A stretch of DNA of 12,147 bases from an uncultured Bacilli bacterium (GTDB lineage Bacteria > Bacillota_I > Bacilli_A > RF39 > UBA660), in contig CANQYA010000018.1 of the NCBI GenBank assembly GCA_947627965.1, positions 1-12,147 on the forward strand, written 5' to 3'. This document shows positions 1 to 6,321 of this stretch, piece after piece. Both the position numbers and the translations under genes were made by a program. How positions within the stretch are numbered: the first letter of the stretch is position 1; each line of letters opens with the position of its first letter. The notes beneath the pieces were generated by a model, which saw only the letters and a program-made list of their open reading frames with translations, did not search any database and was not told the DNA's origin.

Positions 1-133
1 ATAAACTTGGTGAAGCAGTACCTGTACCATAAGATACTATCTTTAAAGTTATATCATTTTTGTTATATATATCTTTTAATTGATTTTCGTGATTTTCATC
101 AGCAATTATTATTAATAATTTTAATTTAGTCAT
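1..133 (-). CDS. P-II-like signalling protein, N-terminal part (runs off the window)
   Basis: The 44 codons visible read M-T-K-L-K-L-L-I-I-I-A-D-E-N and continue to V-S-Y-G-T-G-T-A-S-P-S-L. This matches the first beta strand and first helix of the P-II fold, followed by the G-x-G-T-A-S segment at the base of the T-loop as found in P-II-like proteins encoded next to DUF1538 genes. P-II proteins are small trimeric regulators that bind nucleotides and control transporters and enzymes. The ATG lies inside the end of the upstream DUF1538 gene (8-base overlap), with a GGGGAG ribosome binding site about 6 bases before it, so the two genes are probably translationally coupled. The C-terminal part lies left of the window, so the ligand-binding residues cannot be judged. 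The family call rests on a short stretch and on the neighbour. Confidence 0.72.
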   Translation of the reverse strand, partial: MTKLKLLIIIADENHENQLKDIYNKNDITLKIVSYGTGTASPSL

Positions 134-1628
134 ATTCTTCTCCCCAATCAAAATCAATAATTGAATCATCAAGATCATCGACATTAATAACTGTTTTGTT
201 TCGATATTTATAGATAATTCCTACGATTTGAATAGTAATTAGTGGTGCCAAAGAGACAAGTGCCGCAATACCAAAAGCTCCTTTTAAAACATTAGTGCCT
301 GTTGCTAAGCATATACCTATTGTTATTGGTAAAAGGAAAGCAGCGGTTAACGTTCCTCCTGTAGCACCTCCAGCATCGAAAGCTATAGCTGTAAAAAGTT
401 TAGGACAGAAAAGCATTAAAACTAAAGATAGAATTTGACCTGGAATAATGTAATATAAAAATGAAGTATTAGTAAAAATTCTTATTATTGACATACCTGT
501 TGCAATACTTACTCCTAAAGCTAAACTAATATTTAAAGTCTTTTTGGAAATATTACCTTCGGTTATTTCTTCAATTTGGCTATTCAATACTTGTACAGCA
601 GGTTCGGCTATAGCAATATAAAAAGCTATTATCATTCCTAAAGGAATTAAAAGATATTTATATTGAGTACCAGCAATATATTTTCCAATAAAATAACCCA
701 TATCCATAAAACCGACATTAGCCGAAGTAAAAAATAAAGTTAATCCTAAGAAAATAAGGACAATACCAAGTATTATTTTACGCATTTCTATTTTTGAAAT
801 AGCTCTAGTTAGAAATTGAAATATAACAAAAACTACTAATATTGGTGATAAAGAAATAATAACATCAGAAATAGATATCTTTAACTGTTCGATATAATCG
901 ATAAAATTAATATTTAATCTAATTAAATTATAGGGATCATAAGAACTAGTTGGCGAATATATTAACGCTAGTAACATAACCATAATAATTGGTCCTACCG
1001 AACACAAAGAAACTAGACCGAAACCTGATTCTTGAGCTTTTTTATCCGTACGATTAGCAACTAAACCAACACCTAATGTAAGAATAAATGGTAAACTGAT
1101 CGTTCCTGTCGTAATACCTCCTGTATCAAAAGCCACAGGAACAAATTCTTCGGGTATAAAAAAGGTAAAAACTAAAACAATAATATAGCCAATTAAAAGC
1201 ATTACATTTAAACTCCAACCATATAATGACCTCAATGACGATAACAACAATGAAAGCCCTACCCCAACTCCAATAACTATAATTAAAGTTAAAGTGGGAA
1301 TTGATGTTATTTGTTGAGCTAAAACTCTTAAATCAGGTTCAGCTACCGTTACAACAGTACCTATAATAAAACTAACTAATAAGACAATCCATATTTTTTT
1401 ACTTTTAACTAATTTATTACCAATTTTTTCCCCAATAAGGATCATCGATATATCTACTCCAAAAGTAAATAAAGCACTTCCTATTATCAAAATTATTGAA
1501 CTAATGATAAATGACGCAATCAAAGATGGAGTAACAGGAACAAATATCGAAAGAAAAGCAACAATTAAAACAATAGGCATAATTGTACTAAAAGATTCTT
1601 TTAAATTAGATTTAAAAATTCCTAACAT
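126..1628 (-). CDS. DUF1538 family polytopic membrane protein
   Basis: A 500-residue, very hydrophobic protein with an internal duplication. The first half has A-E-P at 97-99, F-D-T-G-G-I-T-T-G-T at 167-176 and F-G-L-V-S-L-C-S-V-G-P-I-I at 203-215. The second half repeats these as A-E-P (341-343), F-D-A-G-G-A-T-G-G-T (417-426) and F-G-I-A-A-L-V-S-L-A-P-L-I (452-464), about 245-250 residues later. This two-repeat pattern with conserved F-D-x-G-G is typical of DUF1538, a membrane family of unknown function that I infer to be a transporter from its inverted or tandem repeat architecture. The C-terminus is acidic (D-D-L-D-D and D-W-G-E-E) and cytoplasmic if the usual charge rule applies. The start is supported by AAAGGGG about 5 bases before the ATG. 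The gene overlaps the P-II-like gene downstream, recalling the pairing of AmtB with GlnK. Function and substrate are not known. Confidence 0.85.
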   Translation of the reverse strand: MLGIFKSNLKESFSTIMPIVLIVAFLSIFVPVTPSLIASFIISSIILIIGSALFTFGVDISMILIGEKIGNKLVKSKKIWIVLLVSFIIGTVVTVAEPDLRVLAQQITSIPTLTLIIVIGVGVGLSLLLSSLRSLYGWSLNVMLLIGYIIVLVFTFFIPEEFVPVAFDTGGITTGTISLPFILTLGVGLVANRTDKKAQESGFGLVSLCSVGPIIMVMLLALIYSPTSSYDPYNLIRLNINFIDYIEQLKISISDVIISLSPILVVFVIFQFLTRAISKIEMRKIILGIVLIFLGLTLFFTSANVGFMDMGYFIGKYIAGTQYKYLLIPLGMIIAFYIAIAEPAVQVLNSQIEEITEGNISKKTLNISLALGVSIATGMSIIRIFTNTSFLYYIIPGQILSLVLMLFCPKLFTAIAFDAGGATGGTLTAAFLLPITIGICLATGTNVLKGAFGIAALVSLAPLITIQIVGIIYKYRNKTVINVDDLDDSIIDFDWGEEYD

Positions 1629-1642
1629 ATATACCCCTTTCT

Positions 1643-1690
1643 ATGATTATATTTTTATATGATTATATTTTTATATGATTATATTTTTAT
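1643..1690 (-). repeat. Three exact tandem 16-bp repeats before DUF1538
   Basis: The plus strand shows ATGATTATATTTTTAT three times in perfect tandem (1643-1658, 1659-1674, 1675-1690), followed by one diverged copy (about 1691-1706). Read in the direction of the gene, each unit contains TATAAT. The array lies between the DUF1538 ribosome binding site and an upstream extended -10 promoter. It could provide repeated -10 elements or bind a regulator, and it could expand or contract by slippage. Confidence 0.85.
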
Positions 1691-1714
1691 ATGCTCATAT
1701 TTTATTATATTAAT

Positions 1715-1723
1715 ATTATAACA
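1715..1723 (-). promoter_or_regulatory. Extended -10 promoter for DUF1538
   Basis: On the minus strand TGT-TATAAT forms a TG-N extended -10 element, about 87 bases before the DUF1538 ATG. There is no good -35 at 16-18 bases, which is tolerated with an extended -10. The transcript would carry the 16-bp repeat array in its leader. Confidence 0.45.
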
Positions 1724-1751
1724 CGTTGGAACAATAATAAAATATTAATTT

Positions 1752-1786
1752 AAAAAAAAGCTATCAATCTTACTTGATAACTTTTT
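1752..1786 (-). terminator. Intrinsic terminator of the csoR-like gene
   Basis: On the minus strand GTTATCAA-GTAAGA-TTGATAGC gives an 8-bp stem with one G-U pair and a 6-base loop, followed by eight T. An A-run precedes the stem, so it might also work weakly in the other direction. It lies about 10 bases after the stop codon of the csoR-like gene and separates it from DUF1538. Confidence 0.8.
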
Positions 1787-1795
1787 TAGGAATTT

Positions 1796-2068
1796 TTAAT
1801 CGATACGAGTAAACAAAGTAATTATTTCGTCGACGGTTTCTAAATTACCATTTTTTAACTCCTCTACTACTTTATTAGATAAGTGATCTCTAATAATTGT
1901 TTTACTAAATCCTTTTAAGGAATTAATAATAGCAGATATTTGAATTAGAATATCGTCACAATCTCTCTCGTCAGTAATCATTTGTTTTATTCCTCTAACT
2001 TGTCCTTCGATACGACTAAGTCTTGTGTTTAATTCCTGTCTTCTTTGATTGTCATCTACTTTTTCCAT
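1796..2068 (-). CDS. CsoR/FrmR-family (DUF156) repressor
   Basis: A 90-residue all-helical repressor of the CsoR/RcnR/FrmR/CstR family, which senses copper, nickel or cobalt, formaldehyde, or sulfane sulfur through a few Cys and His residues. Family hallmarks are R-L-x-R-I-E-G-Q-V-R-G-I at 16-27, Cys37, and H-L at 62-63. The usual copper sensor has Cys-His-Cys; here Cys37 and His62 are present but the third position is Lys66 (H-L-S-N-K-V instead of H-L-x-x-C-V), and there is no second cysteine. It is therefore unlikely to be an ordinary copper sensor; the effector is unknown. The start at 2068 is chosen because AGGAGG lies 4 bases upstream, while an ATG at 2116 would put the promoter and ribosome binding site inside the gene. 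It has its own terminator and no linked copper ATPase or sulfurtransferase in the window. Confidence 0.88.
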   Translation of the reverse strand: MEKVDDNQRRQELNTRLSRIEGQVRGIKQMITDERDCDDILIQISAIINSLKGFSKTIIRDHLSNKVVEELKNGNLETVDEIITLFTRID

Positions 2069-2086
2069 ATTTCCTCCTATATCTTC

Positions 2087-2116
2087 ATTATATACCCCTT
2101 CTAAGTATATGGTCAA
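2087..2116 (-). promoter_or_regulatory. csoR promoter with an operator-like inverted repeat inside it
   Basis: On the minus strand a -35 TTGACC (2116-2111) and a -10 TATAAT (2092-2087) are 18 bases apart. The spacer and edge of the -10 hold the inverted repeat ATATAC-N9-GTATAT (2090-2110) with a GGGG run next to the right arm. A-T-rich arms around a G/C-tract are the known operator style of the CsoR family, and the position would block RNA polymerase. Autoregulation is inferred. Confidence 0.7.
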
Positions 2117-2270
2117 ATATTATATAAATATTTTATTTGGTAAATTTTGGGAATTATTAAATATTTACTAAAAAAATGCATATAAATTACTGTTTTTGTT
2201 TTATTAATACATTTTTTATAACTAAATAATTATTAATAAATTATATTAATTGTCAAAAAAAGGAAAATAA

Positions 2271-2825
2271 TTATATATATAATCCTTCTCCTTTTTTATC
2301 CTCATTATTTTTTAATTCGTATTTTTTCACACATACTGCTTTATTTAATTTAAGACTTTGTGGTACATCAATAATTCGTTGATTAGTCGATCCCCTAAAA
2401 TGGGCATTTAAACTTTTCTTTTCTAAGACAAACCTACCGTCAACTAATACGTCTAGTTCATTTAATAATTCGAGCATTTTAGGATTTTTTTCGGCTATTT
2501 TTAATAACTGTTCAAAAGTATACCCTGTATAACACCATACATTTAATCCTAGTTGATGGCAATATTTAGCAATATCGAGTGATGGTTCAACTTGAAACAT
2601 GGGATCCCCACCTGATAAAGTAATACCATTAACTAATTTTAATTCACTTATACCTTTTTTTATATCCTCAGTATCGGCAATAAATCCGCCATTAAAATCA
2701 TGGGTTTGAGGATTATGGCATCCTTTGCAATTGTGACTGCACCCTTGCATCCAAACAACTGCTCTTATTCCTTCACCGTCAACTATACTATCAGCTTGTA
2801 GGTTGCTAGCAAGTCTTACTTTCAT
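2271..2825 (-). CDS. nrdG: Anaerobic ribonucleoside-triphosphate reductase activating protein
   Basis: A 184-residue radical SAM activase. It uses a [4Fe-4S] cluster and S-adenosylmethionine to place the glycyl radical on NrdD, the class III ribonucleotide reductase. The cluster-binding motif C-x3-C-x2-C is C29, C33, C36 in G-C-S-H-N-C-K-G-C-H-N-P. The SAM-binding G-G-D-P lies at 72-75. The N-terminal D-S-I-V-D-G-E-G-I-R is also typical, and the length is close to the family norm with a slightly long charged C-terminus. The ATG follows the stop of the 62-codon glycyl-radical ORF by 5 bases and has no clear ribosome binding site, so it is probably translated by reinitiation. It is the last gene of the nrdD operon. 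No good intrinsic terminator is visible after it. Confidence 0.95.
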   Translation of the reverse strand: MKVRLASNLQADSIVDGEGIRAVVWMQGCSHNCKGCHNPQTHDFNGGFIADTEDIKKGISELKLVNGITLSGGDPMFQVEPSLDIAKYCHQLGLNVWCYTGYTFEQLLKIAEKNPKMLELLNELDVLVDGRFVLEKKSLNAHFRGSTNQRIIDVPQSLKLNKAVCVKKYELKNNEDKKGEGLYI

Positions 2826-2830
2826 AAGAT

Positions 2831-3019
2831 TTAATTACTGCAAGAACAAATACCAGTAGTATCGTGTTTTACACGATCGTGTTCTTCTGCACGTTTACTG
2901 TCGTTAAATCTATCAACTGTACCAACTAAATATCCTGTTATACGACGAATTCTTTCAAATCCAACTCCTTCTCCAACTTGTTTTCCTACTGCTTTTCTTT
3001 CTTCTTCGATTTTTTCCAT
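2831..3019 (-). CDS. Detached glycyl-radical domain of anaerobic ribonucleotide reductase
   Basis: A 62-residue protein that matches only the C-terminal end of NrdD: F-E-R-I-R-R-I-T-G-Y-L-V-G-T at 21-34, then D-R-F-N-D-S-K-R-A-E-E-H-D-R-V-K-H up to residue 52. In complete NrdD proteins the glycine of R-(V/I)-(T/C)-G-Y-L carries the stable radical made by NrdG; here this is G29. The main nrdD ORF upstream ends without this segment. The ORF has its own ribosome binding site (AGAGGTG, about 6 bases before ATG), starts 16 bases after the nrdD stop and ends 5 bases before nrdG. It ends in I-C-S-C-S-N (C58, C60). It may act like GrcA/YfiD, the small glycyl-radical subunit that restores pyruvate formate-lyase, but as a permanent partner. 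A split by recent mutation or assembly error is also possible. Confidence 0.85.
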   Translation of the reverse strand: MEKIEEERKAVGKQVGEGVGFERIRRITGYLVGTVDRFNDSKRAEEHDRVKHDTTGICSCSN

Positions 3020-3078
3020 AATTACACCTCTTTCTTTATTTATTACAATCGCAAATCAAATTTGTGATTTTTTCCATA
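3008..3078. repeat. 13-bp direct repeat spanning the nrdD split
   Basis: GATTTTTTCCATA occurs on the plus strand at 3008-3020 and again at 3066-3078, 58 bases apart. On the coding strand both copies read T-ATGGAAAAAATC and encode M-E-K-I: internal residues 759-762 of NrdD in one case, the start of the 62-codon ORF in the other. Loss of one 58-bp unit would put NrdD in frame with the glycyl-radical segment. The repeat is A-rich and is also a plausible gene start, so chance is not excluded. Confidence 0.75.
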
Positions 3079-5351
3079 CTAACTGATTCTCCTTCACGAC
3101 GTCCACATTTTGGACATACATCGTGAATAATACCAACATATCCACAAACAGGATCCCTATCGACAGGGTGATTTATTGCTCCATAACCAATACCTTCTTT
3201 TTCCATAAGACGAATAATACTCTCAAAAGCCTCTAAATTCTCAGTTGGATCACCATCTAATTCAATATAAGAAATATGTCCAGCATTAGTTAAAGCATGA
3301 TACGGAGCTTCCAAATGAATTTTTCTTGCTACACTTATATTGTAATATACTGGAATATGGAATGAATTGGTATAGTAAGCTCTATCGGTTACACCTTTAA
3401 TTTTTCCATATACCGCTTTATCAATATTAGTAAATCTTCCTGATAATCCCTCAGCTGGTGTTGCTAAACAAGTAAAATTCAAATTATATTTATCACTATA
3501 TTCGTCACATTTATCACGAATAAACTTTATAATTTTTAATCCTAATTCTTGAGCTTCCTCACTTTCGCCATGATGTTTACCAATTAAAGCTTTCAAACAT
3601 TCTGCAAGTCCTATAAAACCGATACTTAAGGTTCCATGTTTTAATACTTTACGCAATTTATCGTCAGGTTTTAACTTTTCAGAATCTAACCAAACACCTT
3701 GTCCTAATAAGAATGGGAAGTTATAAGCATGTCTACTGCATTGTATTTCAAAACGATCTAACAATTGGTCTTTTACAAGCTCGACAAGTTCTCCTAATTC
3801 TTCAAAGAAACCATCAATATCAGGTTTATCTCTACCATTTACTATTCCATGTTTAATACCTAATCTTGGTAAGTTAATAGAAGTAAATGATAAATTACCA
3901 CGCCCTGGTGTTACAGCTTTATCAGGATCGACATGATTTCCTAAAACCCTAGTTCGGCAACCCATATAACCAACTTCCGTTGTAAAATCTCCTTCTTTAT
4001 AATATTGTTTATTAAATGGAGCATCGATAAAAGAAAAGTTAGGGAATAATCTTTTAGCAGATACTTTGCATGATAATTTAAATAAATCATAGTTAGGATC
4101 TCCTGGATTAAAGTTTACCCCTTCTTTTACTTTAAATATTGAAATTGGGAAGATAGGTGTTTCACTATGTCCTAATCCTGCATCAACTGCTTTTAAGTAA
4201 TTTTCAATAACCATTCTTCCTTCACTTGATGTATCAGTACCAAAGTTAATAGATGAGAATGGTACTTGAGCTCCTGCTCTTGAATGCATTGTATTTAAGT
4301 TATGAACAAAAGCCTCCATAGCTTGATAAGTAATACGATTAGTCTTTTTTAAAGCTTTATCATATGACATTTCAAATAATCTTTTAACTTCGCTAGAATC
4401 TTTAAAGAATTTATCGAAGCAATTTATATCTAAATCAATACTATCTAATTTATCTATTTCCTTTATAACACTATTAAAATTAACGAATTTACCAAAATCA
4501 CTATAATCTAATAAATCAGATAAAGTTTGTTTAAATTGTTTTCTAAATGTTTTTAATACTCCTGGTGCTAGATAATAGTCAAAAGCAGGAATACTTTGAC
4601 CACCATGTTGATCGTTTTGGTTTGACTGAATAGCAATAGCTGCTAAAGCAGAATATGACATAATGTCTTGTGGTTCGCGTAAATGTCCATGTCCTGTTGA
4701 AAAACCATTTTTAAATAATTTTTCCAAATCAATTTGCATACAAGTTGTCGTTCCCATTGGTAGGAAATCCATATCGTGAATATGAATATCACCTTCGTCG
4801 TGAGCATCAGCATATTTTTTCTTCATTAAATAAGCTTTAGCAAATTCTTTTGATACCGTTGATCCATATTGTAACATTGTACCCATGGCTGTATCACCGT
4901 CAACGTTAGCATTTTCTCTTTTAGTATCGTCTTCGTGAGCTGACTTCAATCCAAGTCCTTCCAAAGTTTTTAAAAATTTATGCATTTTTTTATCGTCGAA
5001 AAACATAGCTCGTGATTGATTTCTTCTTTCGCGATAATCAGAAAATGATTGATATACATCTTGATAACCTTTTCTTTTTAATTCGTCTTCGATAATATCT
5101 TGAATTTCTTCAATTTTTATTTTTTCTTCATCTTTATAGTCTTTTTCAATACGTTTAATAACAGCTTGATATACTTTTTGAATATCTTTTTCATTATAAG
5201 TAGGTACTTCTTCTTCCGAATTAGTATCGTGTTCGACATTATCGAAACCTTTTTTAATAGCCATTGCTATTTTAGTACCATTAAAATCAACTTTCTTACC
5301 ATTTCTTTTAACTACTTTTAAGTTTTCCAAAAGTTCTTCACTTGTAACCAT
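3036..5351 (-). CDS. nrdD: Anaerobic ribonucleoside-triphosphate reductase, lacking its glycyl-radical end
   Basis: A 771-residue class III ribonucleotide reductase large subunit, which makes deoxynucleotides without oxygen. An ATP-cone allosteric domain covers about 12-110 (V-V-K-R-N-G-K-K-V-D-F start). The catalytic barrel follows, with C204 in T-T-T-C-M-Q-I-D-L and C465 in Y-M-G-C-R-T-R-V-L-G-N as the likely active-site cysteines by comparison with T4 NrdD. Near the end, R-D-P-V-C-G-Y-V-G and C-P-K-C-G-R-R-E-G-E (C736, C746, C749) represent the zinc site, with D733 where a first cysteine is often found. The protein then stops after I-C-D-C-N-K (C767, C769); the R-I-T-G-Y-L glycyl-radical segment is missing and is encoded by the next ORF. 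GGAGG lies 9 bases before the chosen ATG. It forms an operon with the radical ORF and nrdG. Confidence 0.95.
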   Translation of the reverse strand: MVTSEELLENLKVVKRNGKKVDFNGTKIAMAIKKGFDNVEHDTNSEEEVPTYNEKDIQKVYQAVIKRIEKDYKDEEKIKIEEIQDIIEDELKRKGYQDVYQSFSDYRERRNQSRAMFFDDKKMHKFLKTLEGLGLKSAHEDDTKRENANVDGDTAMGTMLQYGSTVSKEFAKAYLMKKKYADAHDEGDIHIHDMDFLPMGTTTCMQIDLEKLFKNGFSTGHGHLREPQDIMSYSALAAIAIQSNQNDQHGGQSIPAFDYYLAPGVLKTFRKQFKQTLSDLLDYSDFGKFVNFNSVIKEIDKLDSIDLDINCFDKFFKDSSEVKRLFEMSYDKALKKTNRITYQAMEAFVHNLNTMHSRAGAQVPFSSINFGTDTSSEGRMVIENYLKAVDAGLGHSETPIFPISIFKVKEGVNFNPGDPNYDLFKLSCKVSAKRLFPNFSFIDAPFNKQYYKEGDFTTEVGYMGCRTRVLGNHVDPDKAVTPGRGNLSFTSINLPRLGIKHGIVNGRDKPDIDGFFEELGELVELVKDQLLDRFEIQCSRHAYNFPFLLGQGVWLDSEKLKPDDKLRKVLKHGTLSIGFIGLAECLKALIGKHHGESEEAQELGLKIIKFIRDKCDEYSDKYNLNFTCLATPAEGLSGRFTNIDKAVYGKIKGVTDRAYYTNSFHIPVYYNISVARKIHLEAPYHALTNAGHISYIELDGDPTENLEAFESIIRLMEKEGIGYGAINHPVDRDPVCGYVGIIHDVCPKCGRREGESVSMEKITNLICDCNK

Positions 5352-5386
5352 TTTTTACTACCTCCATTACCTCTCTCTTAATTAAA

Positions 5387-5414
5387 ATTTTAATACATCC
5401 TTGGTGAAAGTCAA
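5387..5414 (-). promoter_or_regulatory. Promoter of the nrdD operon
   Basis: On the minus strand -35 TTGACT (5414-5409) and -10 TAAAAT (5392-5387) are 16 bases apart, about 36 bases before the nrdD ATG. I looked for NrdR-type boxes around it and saw none. Confidence 0.6.
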
Positions 5415-5727
5415 TACATTTATAAAACATTTTTATTGTAATTTTGTTCGATACTTTTTGAAACCCTTATTTTATAAGCATTTTTACTAAAAAAATCTTT
5501 TTTTCAAAAAATGTAAATTAACATTTTTTAATTTTTTTTGACTTTTTTATTTTTTTATATTTTTATTGATTTCCTTTATTTATAAGGGGTTGCAAGCGTT
5601 TTTTTGCTTTTTTGATTTTTATTTTTTTACTAAAAATTAACTTTTTTAAATTTTTTCATTTTTTAATTTTCCTTATTTTTTCTCTTTTTTCTAAGGCACT
5701 TTTTCTTGACATTTCCTATTTTTTATT

Positions 5728-5763
5728 AAAAAAAGAAGTGTCAAATTCTTAAAAAAACACCTC
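5728..5763 (-). terminator. Probable terminator of the DUF1003 gene
   Basis: On the minus strand GAGGTGT and ACACTTC form a 7-bp stem (one G-U pair) with a 15-base loop, directly followed by seven T. The ACACTTC arm can instead pair within a longer imperfect hairpin with TTGACA / TGTCAA ends (5706-5744), so the two structures exclude each other. Confidence 0.5.
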
Positions 5764-5805
5764 AAAAAATTAACACTATTTTTTTGTCTAATATTTGTCG
5801 AACAC

Positions 5806-6321
5806 TTAGTCTTTTTTTTCACTATCATTTATTTCTTTTATGTATGCTAAAATTTTATTTTGATTTTGTAAAACTTTCTCAATATGATCGTGCAACTGCT
5901 CTAAAATTAATTCACTTTTTAAATCAGTATGATAATCATTTTTATTTCTTATCATATCTTTTTTAGCTTGTCTATTTTGGCTCATCATGATAATAGGAGC
6001 TTGCAATGCCGCAAGACAAGATAGTAATAAATTAAGTAAAATAAATGGATATGGATCAATAGCATTTACTAAAACGACACCATTAATAATAATCCACAAC
6101 AATAAAAAGGCACAAAACAAGATAATAAAAGTCCAACTACCCGCTACTTCGCTTAATTTATCGGCAACTTTATCACCAAAAGTCATTTTCTCATCATTTT
6201 CTTTATCGACATCAACTGTTATCGGACTGTTAACTAATAAGTCAAGCATTTCTTCCTCATCTTTTTCGTCAATATCTTTATTAAGTAACATTTTTACAAT
6301 TTCTTTTTTCTTCTTTTCCAT
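5806..6321 (-). CDS. DUF1003 family membrane protein
   Basis: A 171-residue protein matching DUF1003: F-G-D-K-V-A-D at about 48-54, G-S-W-T-F-I-I, then two membrane segments separated by the signature D-P-Y-P-F-I-L-L-N-L, and Q-A-P-I-I-M-M-S-Q-N-R-Q-A-K-K-D after the second. The C-terminal 50 residues (L-E-Q-L-H-D-H-I-E-K-V-L-Q-N-Q-N-K-I) look helical or coiled-coil. The family is widespread but its function is unknown. The start at 6321 has GGGAGG 7 bases before it; the earlier ATG at 6336 would overlap that site and is rejected. A TG-N-TAAAAT extended -10 lies just upstream at about 6350. It appears to be a single-gene unit ending in a hairpin. Confidence 0.9.
   Translation of the reverse strand: MEKKKKEIVKMLLNKDIDEKDEEEMLDLLVNSPITVDVDKENDEKMTFGDKVADKLSEVAGSWTFIILFCAFLLLWIIINGVVLVNAIDPYPFILLNLLLSCLAALQAPIIMMSQNRQAKKDMIRNKNDYHTDLKSELILEQLHDHIEKVLQNQNKILAYIKEINDSEKKD

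Larger units (their letters stand above)
5352..5805. other. 454-base T-rich gap between nrdD and the DUF1003 gene
   Basis: No coding sequence is convincing here; the short plus-strand ORFs at its edges are poly-F/I shadows. It holds the nrdD promoter near 5387-5414, a perfect 9-bp stem AAAAAATGT / ACATTTTTT with a 6-base loop (5506-5529), and a terminator-like hairpin near the DUF1003 end (5728-5763). The plus strand is dominated by T runs. No riboswitch or small RNA is recognised. Confidence 0.6.

Noticed and set aside
2069..2116. Longer N-terminus of the CsoR-like protein from an ATG at 2116
   Set aside because: It would contain the -10 box and the AGGAGG site, and the added residues do not fit the family; the start at 2068 is preferred.
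2251..2256. TTGACA on the minus strand as a second csoR promoter
   Set aside because: Only ATAATT or TAATTA is available at 17-18 bases, and the site is about 180 bases from csoR, which has a better promoter close to its start.
3036..3058. A simple one-base sequencing error as the cause of the nrdD split
   Set aside because: The two frames differ by one, and the radical ORF frame is open upstream only to a TGA at 3056-3058, so an indel in 3039-3055 could fuse them. No homopolymer longer than three bases lies there, the second ORF has its own ribosome binding site, and the fusion would add unrelated residues. It is less likely but not excluded without reads.
3039..3064. K-I-T-N-L-I near the NrdD end as a decayed R-I-T-G-Y-L motif with Asn for the radical Gly
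   Set aside because: The match is very short, and aligning G-E-S-V-S-M-E-K-I with G-E-G-V-G-F-E-R-I of the radical ORF is equally good but puts the glycine elsewhere.
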